A stretch of DNA of 7,415 bases from Opitutales bacterium (GTDB taxonomy: Bacteria > Verrucomicrobiota > Verrucomicrobiia > Opitutales > JAFGAQ01), in NCBI GenBank assembly GCA_028704125.1, contig JAQVLM010000150.1:1-7415 (forward strand). The letters are read 5' to 3'. Positions 1 to 6,700 of the stretch are shown in pieces (position 1 is the stretch's first letter; each line of letters starts with the position of its first letter). Below the pieces are notes generated by a model, which worked only from the letters and a program-made list of their open reading frames with translations, did no database searches and was not told the DNA's origin. Made by a program: the position numbers and the translations under genes.

Positions 1-1
1 C

Positions 2-151
2 CTGGGTAGTGCAGAGTTCCTCAAACAACTCCAAGCCGACTACGGGGAGTGGTTTCCGGAGCAACGCAAGGCCGGTAGCGCCAAAATGAAAGGGGCGGAC
101 TGGGGTGAGCTGCGGGTGATCCGCAACCTCCGTGTGTCCCCTCTGGCGTGA
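2..151 (+). CDS. REP-associated (IS200-like, Y1) transposase, C-terminal fragment cut by window edge
   Basis: The frame is open from the window edge to the TGA at 149-151 and gives the last 49 residues of a protein whose start lies outside. The tail begins LGSAEFLKQL, continues with YGEWFPEQRKAGSAKMKG, and ends WGELRVIRNLRVSPLA. This matches my recollection of the C-terminus of Y1 transposases (RAYT/TnpA-REP), where a 'GS..F...' helix is followed by a basic stretch and a 'WG.L...R.LR' ending. These enzymes are HUH single-strand nucleases that act on REP-type hairpins. The catalytic HUH motif and tyrosine would lie upstream and cannot be checked. I see no clear REP palindrome just downstream. 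Family assignment rests on a short tail, so confidence is moderate; it could also be the end of an unrelated basic protein. Confidence 0.55.
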   Translation: MGSAEFLKQLQADYGEWFPEQRKAGSAKMKGADWGELRVIRNLRVSPLA

Positions 152-538
152 TTGAATGGGTGGAGGTGTTAGAACAGTAAGCCCATATGTCATTCCATTT
201 TGTGATAATGGCGGTGGGCGGGGATTTCGGATTCAGGGCATGCAGTGGGGCTGTGCCAAGATAGGCAATAGTTGATGATTTCTCTCAGAGTGGGTTGTGA
301 TTCCTTCTTCCGGCCGGTAAAGGAGAAGTGAAGCGGTATTGGCGCCCAGGTGACGTAGCATGGATCGTCTGGGCTTTCCCGGTCGCCGTTCGGTTGTGGC
401 GGAGCGTTGAGACTCAGAGATGCCACTGAAATCGGGGAAGCTGTTGCCTGCATACTAAGATAGAGTATGAGCCTGAAAACCGCCGGGTAGACTAAGTGGC
501 CTTTGCAGAGTGGATTGTTGCTGAGGACCGTTGGTTGA
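152..538. other. 387-bp stretch without a convincing gene
   Basis: This lies between the transposase fragment and the 3' end of cutA. The plus strand has stops in every frame at short intervals. The minus strand holds one open frame, 190 to 453 if begun at its internal ATG (87 residues), with no recognisable domain, no ribosome binding site, and a composition rich in Pro, Ser, His and Cys that looks non-genic. A weak hairpin (CCATT at 195-199 with AATGG at 207-211) and outer arms GCCCA (181-185) and TGGGC (215-219) lie near the transposase end. They are too irregular to call a REP element. The stretch may be decayed sequence left by the mobile element, but no ancestor is recognisable. Confidence 0.5.
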
Positions 539-847
539 TCAGGAGACGCTTTGAGCCCATTCGAGGTAGGAATCGGATACCCCTCCAGCCGGACACCATA
601 TCCATTGGGGGATTTCGTATGGATGCATTGATTGCAGCTTACTCTCAAGGGATTGCAGTCGATCCACCATGAACTTCAGCGTTAGACGGTATTCGGTGCT
701 TCGTTCGATGCCGTCCTTCCATCTGTAAATGCTCTGAATGGGTCCGGATATCTGAGCGCAAATCACCCATCGTTTTTCAACCAAGGCTTGGGCGAGATTC
801 AGGGCGTCTGTTTCGTTGGCGAGGGTCGTCCATCCGATGGCGATCAT
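539..847 (-). CDS. cutA: CutA-type divalent-cation tolerance protein
   Basis: The product is 102 residues, the usual CutA size (about 100-115). CutA forms a trimer of ferredoxin-like subunits. It was linked to copper tolerance in E. coli, but its biochemical role is still uncertain. Family marks in order: TTLANETDALNLAQALVE (residues 7-24; first strand and helix), a Cys in VICAQI (C30), the signature SIYRWKDGIE (39-48), the helix DRLQSLESKLQSMHPYEIP (62-80), and the C-terminal SYLEWAQSV. Cys30 and Cys85 are at positions where metal-binding cysteines are often found. The ATG at 845-847 gives the expected N-terminus, but no clear Shine-Dalgarno precedes it. It is transcribed divergently from rpoZ across a 123-bp gap and nothing follows it on its own strand, so it is probably monocistronic. 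Family call is firm; physiological role is not. Confidence 0.9.
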   Translation of the reverse strand: MIAIGWTTLANETDALNLAQALVEKRWVICAQISGPIQSIYRWKDGIERSTEYRLTLKFMVDRLQSLESKLQSMHPYEIPQWIWCPAGGVSDSYLEWAQSVS

Positions 848-863
848 GGCAGTGATTTTTTTG

Positions 864-891
864 TTGAATCCTGAATCCGGGCGCGTATCTT
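864..891 (+). promoter_or_regulatory. Candidate sigma70-type promoter for rpoZ
   Basis: TTGAAT (864-869) and TATCTT (886-891) are separated by 16 bp, about 80 bp upstream of the rpoZ start in the divergent cutA/rpoZ intergenic region. A nearly identical pair, TTGAAC-N16-TATCCT, sits upstream of the TPR gene at 3549-3576, with CCGGG inside both spacers. The call rests on consensus similarity alone. The implied untranslated leader would be roughly 70 nt. Confidence 0.35.
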
Positions 892-970
892 GTTTTGTTT
901 CACTTCAGAAAGACGGTTCGCAAAATGCGCGCGTTGATCTGAAAAGCATTATCCTCAATTTTTCCGCAAA

Positions 971-1183
971 TTGAAAGACGAATACCTAAAGGAAGCTCAG
1001 AAGGTGATCAGTGATCCTAACATCCTGATCAACGTTGTTTCGCGCCGTGTTAAACAGTTGAAGCATGGAAGCCCGGCGCTGGTCGAGTCTTTGGAGAAGC
1101 TGAACCCGGAGGATGTCGCGTTGCGCGAGATTATCGAGGGCAAGATAACCTATCAGCTCTACAATTTCGACGACAAGCGTTGA
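971..1183 (+). CDS. rpoZ: DNA-directed RNA polymerase omega subunit
   Basis: The 70-residue product matches the short omega subunit form. Omega wraps the C-terminal tail of beta-prime and helps assemble and stabilise RNA polymerase. Visible marks are NVVSRRVKQL (residues 21-30; helix 1, usually 'v..RARql') and ALREIIEGKI (50-59; the conserved 'A..EI..gk' segment). The start is TTG at 971: reading upstream in frame there is no ATG, GTG or further TTG before the stop at 935-937, and the N-terminus MKDEYLKEA fits relatives as I remember them. No Shine-Dalgarno is visible before the TTG, which suggests weak or non-canonical initiation. smpB follows 64 bp downstream on the same strand, with a hairpin between. 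The low-identity helical C-terminus is typical of non-proteobacterial omegas. Confidence 0.88.
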   Translation: MKDEYLKEAQKVISDPNILINVVSRRVKQLKHGSPALVESLEKLNPEDVALREIIEGKITYQLYNFDDKR

Positions 1184-1187
1184 GTTG

Positions 1188-1213
1188 CCTGCTGTGGATT
1201 AGAGCAGGGTTTT
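1188..1213 (+). terminator. Weak intrinsic terminator or attenuator between rpoZ and smpB
   Basis: A 6-bp perfect stem, CCTGCT (1188-1193) with AGCAGG (1203-1208), encloses a 9-nt loop and is followed by GTTTT (1209-1213). It starts 5 bp after the rpoZ stop. The stem is short and the T run has only four residues, so partial termination or mRNA 3'-end protection is more likely than a full stop. Confidence 0.35.
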
Positions 1214-1247
1214 GTAGGAACGGGTTTCTTCCTCTGGGGGATTTCGG

Positions 1248-1718
1248 ATGTCAGCGAAGCGCAAGGAAGATCGGTTTTCCGAGATTCGAAATGCCAAGGC
1301 GTCGCATCAGTATATCATCCACGAGCGGTACGAAGCGGGTATTGTGCTGACCGGGACCGAGGTTAAGTCGGTTCGCATGGGCAAGGCGCAGATCAACGAG
1401 GCCTTCGCCCGGGTTGAGAAGGGGGAGGTGGTCCTGTATCATTCCCATATCAGCGAGTATGCGTTCGGGACGTGGGCGAATCACAATCCGGTGAGGCCCC
1501 GAAAACTGCTGCTGAACAAGGCGGAAATCCGTCGGATTCTGGGAGCAGTGGAGGCTGGTGGGCGGACGCTCATCCCGACCCGGATGTATCTGAAGCATGG
1601 TTTGGTGAAAGTGGAGATCGGGGTGTGCACCGGTAAGAAGCTCCACGACAAGAGGGAGACGCTGAAAGAGCGCACCGAAATGCGTGAGGCCGAGATCGCG
1701 ATGCGTGCCAGGCGTTAA
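1248..1718 (+). CDS. smpB: SsrA-binding protein SmpB
   Basis: SmpB binds the tRNA-like domain of tmRNA and delivers it to stalled ribosomes for trans-translation, tagging the nascent chain for proteolysis. The 156-residue product has the family's usual length (about 150-160). It carries the N-terminal signature NAKASHQYIIHERYEAGIVL (15-34) running into TGTEVKSVR (35-43). The central part is the OB-fold beta-barrel, with 'NPVRPRKLLLNKAEIRRI'. The C-terminus has GKKLHDKRETLKER (129-142) ending in the basic tail AMRARR, which inserts into the empty mRNA channel. The ATG at 1248 is preceded by GGGGGA (1236-1241), a plausible ribosome binding site. Its partner RNA gene ssrA, often nearby in other genomes, is not recognisable in this window. 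It follows rpoZ and precedes the Gfo/Idh/MocA gene by 114 bp on the same strand. Confidence 0.96.
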   Translation: MSAKRKEDRFSEIRNAKASHQYIIHERYEAGIVLTGTEVKSVRMGKAQINEAFARVEKGEVVLYHSHISEYAFGTWANHNPVRPRKLLLNKAEIRRILGAVEAGGRTLIPTRMYLKHGLVKVEIGVCTGKKLHDKRETLKERTEMREAEIAMRARR

Positions 1719-1822
1719 TCCGCCGGATTGGCTTCCGGAAAAGGATGCTTTGCATGGTCGGATTGTCGGGATGATCCATAAAAGAGTTGGCTGTTTGGAA
1801 AAATGCCTTTAGGTTTTTCGCC

Positions 1823-1828
1823 AAGGAG
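1823..1828 (+). promoter_or_regulatory. Ribosome binding site fixing the start of the Gfo/Idh/MocA gene
   Basis: AAGGAG lies 4 bp before the ATG at 1833. The in-frame upstream ATG at 1803 has no such site, and starting there would add ten residues before the Rossmann strand. The start at 1833 is therefore preferred. Confidence 0.65.
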
Positions 1829-1832
1829 TCAT

Positions 1833-2867
1833 ATGGAAAAGAAGATTCGGGTCGGATTCATTGGTGCGGGAACCAATACGCGAACCAAGCATTTGCCTGG
1901 TTTCAAGGCGATACCCGGCGTGGAGTGCGCGGTGGTGTGCAACCGGCGTGCGGCGAGTTCCCGTGCTGTAGCTGAGGATTTTGGTATTCCCCGGGTAGTG
2001 GAAAACTGGCGGGAGGTGGTCGAAGATCCCAAGATTGATGCGGTGTGCATCGGGACTTGGCCGATGTTGCATTGCGAAGCCACCGTCGCTGCGCTACAGG
2101 CCGGCAAGCATGTGCTCTGTGAGGCGAGAATGGGGATGAACCTGACGGATGCCCAGGAGATGGTCAGCGAGGCAAAGCAGCATCCTGAGCTGGTTTCTCA
2201 ATTGGTGCCGGCTCCGATGTCGCTCGATTTTGACACCGTGATCGCCAATACACTCGAGAAGCAGGAGCTTGGCGAGGTGCGGGAGATTGCAGTGACTGTG
2301 AATTCGCGGGTCAACATGGACGGGGATAGCCCCATGACATGGCGCCAGGATATGGATTTAAGCGGCTGCAACGTGCTTCAACTCGGAATATACTACGAGA
2401 TGATTCAACGTTGGTTTCCCCATGAAATGGAGTGGATTATCGCGGATGCGGAAGTCTTTACGCAGTATCGGCAGGACAAAATCACGCAGAAGTTCAAGGA
2501 GGTGCGGATTCCCGACTCGGTGAGTGTGGTGGGCCGTTTTGAACAGGGAACGCGTTTGACGATGAACATGAGCGGGGTGGACGCGGGGCTGCCGGTGTCC
2601 GAGATCCGGATCCATGGAACGGACGGAAGTCTGCGGATCGATTTCCTGGAGTTCTACATCTTTTTTGCGCGTTTGGGTCGGGACTATGAAATGCCGATTG
2701 ATGTGCCCAGGCAGACCCGCAGGGGCTGGAAGGTGGAAGAGGACTTTGTGGACAGTATTCGCAACGGTAACCCGGTGAAACTGACCAGTTTTGACGATGG
2801 CTTGAAGTATATGCGGTTCACTCAGCGTGTCTACAACAGCTGGTCCAACGGATCGATCCGGACATGA
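1833..2867 (+). CDS. Gfo/Idh/MocA-fold oxidoreductase-like protein with non-canonical active site
   Basis: From the ATG at 1833 the product is 344 residues, normal for this NAD(P)-dependent sugar dehydrogenase superfamily. The N-terminal Rossmann domain shows IRVGFIGAG (5-13; dinucleotide-binding loop), then NTRTKHLPGF (15-24), the DAVCIGTW strand (69-76) and AGKHVLCEARM (90-100). In typical members that last segment reads 'HVLCEKP' with a catalytic lysine; here E97 is followed by A98 and R99. The C-terminal alpha/beta domain begins near residue 125. Its usual 'D.G.H' catalytic motif is replaced by LQLGIYY (182-188), with Gln183 for Asp and Tyr187 for His. The domain order otherwise looks intact, so this is a specific subgroup rather than a decayed gene. 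It may act on an unusual substrate or bind without redox catalysis. The stop overlaps the rdgB start (ATGA), so the two are translated together. Substrate unknown. Confidence 0.85.
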   Translation: MEKKIRVGFIGAGTNTRTKHLPGFKAIPGVECAVVCNRRAASSRAVAEDFGIPRVVENWREVVEDPKIDAVCIGTWPMLHCEATVAALQAGKHVLCEARMGMNLTDAQEMVSEAKQHPELVSQLVPAPMSLDFDTVIANTLEKQELGEVREIAVTVNSRVNMDGDSPMTWRQDMDLSGCNVLQLGIYYEMIQRWFPHEMEWIIADAEVFTQYRQDKITQKFKEVRIPDSVSVVGRFEQGTRLTMNMSGVDAGLPVSEIRIHGTDGSLRIDFLEFYIFFARLGRDYEMPIDVPRQTRRGWKVEEDFVDSIRNGNPVKLTSFDDGLKYMRFTQRVYNSWSNGSIRT

Positions 2868-3529
2868 GTGAAGGATCTGGTGCTCAAAGTGGGGCTCCGG
2901 ATGGAGCCGGAGTTTTCGATCGGATCGTGTTGGCGAGTTCCAACGCCGGAAAGGTGAAGGAACTGGAAGAGATCCTGCACTCACTCGGTGTGGACGCCAA
3001 GGTGATCCCGGCCGGCGGAGTCGGTGGTATGCCGTATTGCGAGGAAGATGGCGGACATTTCCGTGCGAATGCACTGATCAAGGCGCTCGCTTTGTCTGAG
3101 AAGCTGGCCTCCATGGGGCAATCGATTGCGGTGCTTTCGGATGACAGTGGCTTGGAAGTGCCGTATCTGGGTGGTGAGCCCGGGGTGCATTCCGCCCGCT
3201 ATGCCGGTCCGGATGCGGAGGATGCCGATAACCGTGCGTTGTTGCTGGAACGCATGACGGGAGCGATGGGGGAACGGCGACGGGCCCGATTCATCTGTGT
3301 GCTGTGTTTGTTGGTTCCCGGTTCTCAGCCAGTGTATTTCGAGGGCACCTGTGAGGGCAGCCTTGCGACTGAAGAAAAGGGAGATGGCGGGTTTGGATAC
3401 GATCCGTTGTTTGTTCCGGAGGGGTTCAGCGAGACTTGGGGAGAAATGAGCGATGAAGTCAAAAACGGGATCAGTCACCGCTTTCGGGCATCCGAAAAAC
3501 TGGCTGCTTATTGTAAAGATTATATTTGA
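2864..3529 (+). CDS. rdgB: XTP/dITP pyrophosphatase (Ham1/RdgB family)
   Basis: This house-cleaning enzyme hydrolyses dITP, ITP and XTP to monophosphate and pyrophosphate, keeping deaminated purines out of DNA and RNA. It acts as a cytosolic dimer with Mg2+. All family marks are present in order: SSNAGK (25-30; nucleotide-phosphate binding, usual 'S.N.gK'), EEDGGHFRANALIKA (60-74), DDSGLEV (93-99; the catalytic aspartate region), PGVHSARYAG (106-115), GGFGYDPLFVP (175-185) and the base-recognition motif NGISHR (201-206). At 221 residues it is somewhat longer than the common 190-205. The excess is a Gly/Ser/Ala-rich N-terminal stretch of about 16 residues (MSEGSGAQSGAPDGAG). The ATG lies inside the stop of the preceding gene (4-nt overlap) without a clear ribosome binding site, indicating translational coupling. 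A later start is possible, but none is obvious before residue 17. Confidence 0.95.
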   Translation: MSEGSGAQSGAPDGAGVFDRIVLASSNAGKVKELEEILHSLGVDAKVIPAGGVGGMPYCEEDGGHFRANALIKALALSEKLASMGQSIAVLSDDSGLEVPYLGGEPGVHSARYAGPDAEDADNRALLLERMTGAMGERRRARFICVLCLLVPGSQPVYFEGTCEGSLATEEKGDGGFGYDPLFVPEGFSETWGEMSDEVKNGISHRFRASEKLAAYCKDYI

Positions 3530-3548
3530 CTATTGTTTTCCGTCTGGA

Positions 3549-3576
3549 TTGAACCAATTTTGTCTCCGGGTATCCT
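3549..3576 (+). promoter_or_regulatory. Candidate sigma70-type promoter for the TPR/exbB operon
   Basis: TTGAAC (3549-3554) and TATCCT (3571-3576) are 16 bp apart, just after rdgB. The pair resembles the one upstream of rpoZ (864-891) in hexamers, spacer length and an internal CCGGG. The leader to the TPR start would be about 160 nt and would contain the palindrome and hairpin listed separately. Consensus similarity is the only evidence. A second GGTATCCT occurs at 3651-3658, but no -35 hexamer is correctly spaced before it. Confidence 0.35.
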
Positions 3577-3604
3577 AAATTGCTGACGGAGTATGCCGTG
3601 AGGC

Positions 3605-3614
3605 GTGATATCAC
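3605..3614. promoter_or_regulatory. Perfect 10-bp palindrome, possible operator
   Basis: GTGATATCAC is a perfect dyad (GTGAT/ATCAC) directly abutting TTGACT (3615-3620), a good -35 hexamer on its own although no convincing -10 follows at 16-18 bp. It lies in the intergenic region upstream of the TPR gene. A palindrome touching a -35-like element fits a repressor or activator site, but a 10-bp dyad can occur by chance. Confidence 0.3.
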
Positions 3615-3673
3615 TTGACTTGGGGGTGTCGCGTGCGAATGAATCGTCACGGTATCCTTATTCGGTTGGTCAA

Positions 3674-3693
3674 CGCGGGCATCCATGCCTGCG
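3674..3693 (+). repeat. Inverted repeat / mRNA leader hairpin upstream of the TPR gene
   Basis: The arms CGCGGGCAT (3674-3682) and ATGCCTGCG (3685-3693) pair over 9 bp with one G-U pair. With the innermost A-T opened they give an 8-bp stem capped by a 4-nt loop (TCCA). It lies about 50 nt before the TPR start codon and has no following T run, so it is not a terminator. A leader structure affecting translation or mRNA stability, or a protein-binding dyad, would fit. A short odd palindrome, GGGTC-G-GACCC (3698-3708), follows at once. Confidence 0.4.
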
Positions 3694-3742
3694 GACAGGG
3701 TCGGACCCGGTTGACTGAAACGTATTGTGCATTCTGAAGACC

Positions 3743-6700
3743 ATGACATCATCCAGGCCTTTCTTCCTCGTTCTGTTTACCGCATGGATTGTAAGTATGG
3801 CTGCACCGCTTGGTGCGCAGTCGAACGATCCGGCAATGGAAAGCTACTATGCTGCGAATGCCCTGTACAACAAAAACCTGTATCAGTTGGCGGTTGACGA
3901 ATACAAAGCCTTTATCGCGAAGTATCCGAAGCACGAAAAGCACCTGCATGCCCGTTTTGGTCTAGCGTTGTCGTTGTATGAAATGAAGCGCTTTCAGGAA
4001 GCGGAGCCGCTTTTGGGGGCCTTGGCCCGGGAGCGGGATGCACCGCGGAAGGAGCAGGTCTATAATCTTTGGGGGCAGTGTCTGTTGATGCTTGGGAAGC
4101 CGGCACAGGCAGAGGAAGCCTTTCTTTGGAGCGTGAACCGTGGAAAGGAACGCCTGTTTCTGGATCTCCCCGGGATGGGGGGAAACTATCAGGAAGCGCC
4201 GGAATTGTCCGCGACAGCGGTGCAGGATGCGGATCCGCTCGAGATCAGCCTTGTTGGTCTGGTGGAAGCGTTGTTCCAACAGCGGAAATGGCAGGGGGTG
4301 ATCGACTATTCTCAGGAGTTTGTGAAGATCGTTCCGAAGGGCCAGTATTTACCCAGGGTGTTGTTCCAGCAAGCCTTTGGGCACTATGAGCTTCAGCAGT
4401 ATCCGGCTGCTACCGAGGTTCTTGAGAACATCAAACTGTATCACAAGAACACGCCATTCTATGAGCATGCGGTGTTTCTGTTGGCTGAGTGTCAGCGGGA
4501 GACGGGGCAACTGGATGTGGCTGCCCGCAACCATGAGATAGTGGCGCGTGAGATCAAGGGCGATTTCGCATCCAATGCGTTGTTCCGGTTGGCGTTTATC
4601 CGCTTCAGCCAGAAGCAGTATGACCGGGCTGCGGCGGATTTCGAGGATCTGCGTTTGCTGTATCCCGAGAGCGAGTATTTCAACGAATCCGGGATTTATC
4701 TGGGCCGATCCCATCTTGAGCGGGATGATTTTGCGAAGGCGCAGTCGGTGTTTGGTGAACTCACAAACGTGGGGCCGGTTGCTTCCGAGGCGACCCTGTG
4801 GCTTGCGAAGACCTTTCTGCGTCAGTCCAACTACAAGCAGGCTCTGGATGTGCTCAGGCCCGCTTTGAGGAAATTCGCGGCGGATCCGAATGCGGTTCAT
4901 TTTGTATTCGAATACGGGGTTTCGCTGATGGGGGTGGAGCAGTATGAGGAGGCCATTCAGATTTTCGAGCGGGTGGTGAATGAGTTTGAGAAAAACAGCC
5001 TGACATCCCAGGCTTTGCGGCTTCGGGCGTATTGCCTGATGAAAAGTTCGAAGCATGAGGAAAGCTTGAAGGTATGCGACGAGTTTATCCGCGAGTATTC
5101 GGATGATCCGGCCTATCGGGATGTTGCCTTCATGCGTGCCGAGAATGTGTTTTTTCTGGATCGGTATGATGAGGCGATCCGGGCGTATCAGCAGTTTATT
5201 CCCTGGGAGAATCGCACCCGGTATACGGACGAGGCCCGCTACCGCATCATTCAGATCATGGTGGCTCAGAAGCGTTGGCCTGATGCGCTCGCGGAGATCG
5301 GGAAGCTCAGGAGTGAAGGGACCATCAAAGGGGACTTTTTTGAGCAGATCGATTACATCGAGGGGTTGACGTATTTCAACTTGGAACGTTGGGACAGCGC
5401 AATTGAATCCCTCGAGCGATTCATCAAGCAGAACAGCCTGCGGACGAATGCCGACATCGCCCAGATCAAACTGGCACAAGCCTATGAATCGAAGCGTGAT
5501 CTTGCGACAGCCCGCATGGTTCTCGAGGTGCTTGTGCGCGACAATTCGACCAGTCCGCACATCGCGCAGGCATTGGCCGAACTCGGCCGGATCGTCTACA
5601 ACTCAGGAGACTACGAAGGCTCGAAAGCGTATTTTGAGCGGGTGAGCAGCGAGCATGCCCAGTCCCCGTTTTTCGCGCAGTCCGAATACTATCTGGGGTG
5701 GATAGCGCTCAATGCAAAGGATTCGCTGAATGCGATTGCCCATTTCGAAAAGGTCTCACGCGATTTCCCGGATCATGATCTGGCGGCGGATTCGCAGTAT
5801 AAGAAGGCGCTGCTCTATCTGGACCTTGGGCAGACTTCTAATGCGCAAATCGCGTTCAAGCATTTCATGGACTATTATCCGAACGACAAGCGTTTCGATC
5901 AGGCCTCTTTCTATTTCGGGAGGACGCTGGTGTTGATGGAACGTTTTTCGGAAGCGATTCCCGTTTACCAGAATATCCTGAACCGCAGTCAGGACAAGGA
6001 TTTGGCGGCGCGTTCGCTCTACGAATTGGCTTGGTGTCATCAGGGGCTGCAACGGCGTGAGGCCGCAAAGGCGCGTTATGAGGATATGCTAAAGCAGTAT
6101 CCGGATCACGAGCTGGCGCGTCGTGCCCAGTTTGAACTCGCTGAAATCGAGTATGATGAAGGGTTATTCGATGCGTCCATTGCGCGTTTGGATGTGCTGT
6201 TGGCGGGTCCCCTCGATGTGGACTTAAGGGAGAAGATCATTCATCGCATGGCCTGGTGCCTATTGGGGCGTGGTCAGGATCTGGCGGCTGCGGAGACTTT
6301 CGAAATGTTGCTTCGTGATTTTCCGGAAACGACCTTCACCGCCATTTCGTCGTATCAGGCGGGCGAGGTGCGATTGGCCCGCAAGGAATACAAGGATGCG
6401 TTGCCTCTCTTTGAGCGTGCGGTGAAGTCCGCAACCGAGGCGCGTTTGAAACAGCAGGCAATGCTGCGGCAAGGCGAGACTCATTGTTATCTCAGTCAAT
6501 GGCAGCCTGCCGAGACGGTATTTGCCATGTTCCTGGAAGAATACGGGGATTCAGAGTTTGTGAGGCGTTGTCAGATGTGGCTCGGATGGGCACAGGAAAA
6601 CCTCTCGAAGCATGAACAGGCAATCGCCAACTACCGTATGGTGCTAAGGAGCGGCAAGCGGGATGAGCTGTCAGCCCGGAGCCAGTTCCAGATCGGGCAG

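Noticed and set aside
195..211. Hairpin CCATT/AATGG near the transposase, considered as a REP element
   Set aside because: It is short and AT-rich, lacks the GC-rich imperfect palindrome with a conserved tetranucleotide that REP elements carry, and has no second copy in the window.
190..648. Minus-strand open frame of 152 codons overlapping the 3' part of cutA
   Set aside because: It overlaps a firm cutA gene by 110 bp in another frame, has no recognisable domain or ribosome site, and has a Pro/Ser/His/Cys-rich composition. Only the part beyond cutA (from the ATG at 451-453) could be a gene, and nothing supports it.
1723..1738. Inverted repeat CCGGA/TCCGG just after smpB, considered as a terminator
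   Set aside because: The stem is only 5 bp and is followed by A residues rather than T, so it cannot be an intrinsic terminator for smpB.
2358..3074. 238-codon minus-strand open frame across the Gfo/Idh/MocA-rdgB junction
   Set aside because: It is antisense to two confidently identified genes, rich in His, Arg and Pro, and has no recognisable domain.
3586..3599. ACGG/CCGT hairpin after rdgB, considered as a terminator
   Set aside because: The stem is 4 bp with no T run after it. No convincing terminator was found between rdgB and the TPR gene.
3725..3742. In-frame TTG upstream of the TPR start
   Set aside because: It would add six residues before a normal signal peptide and has no ribosome site; the ATG at 3743 is the better start.
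4349..5560. 403-codon minus-strand open frame inside the TPR gene
   Set aside because: It is the mirror of strong codon bias in a long repetitive gene. The sense strand has a clear TPR pattern and the antisense product has no family resemblance.
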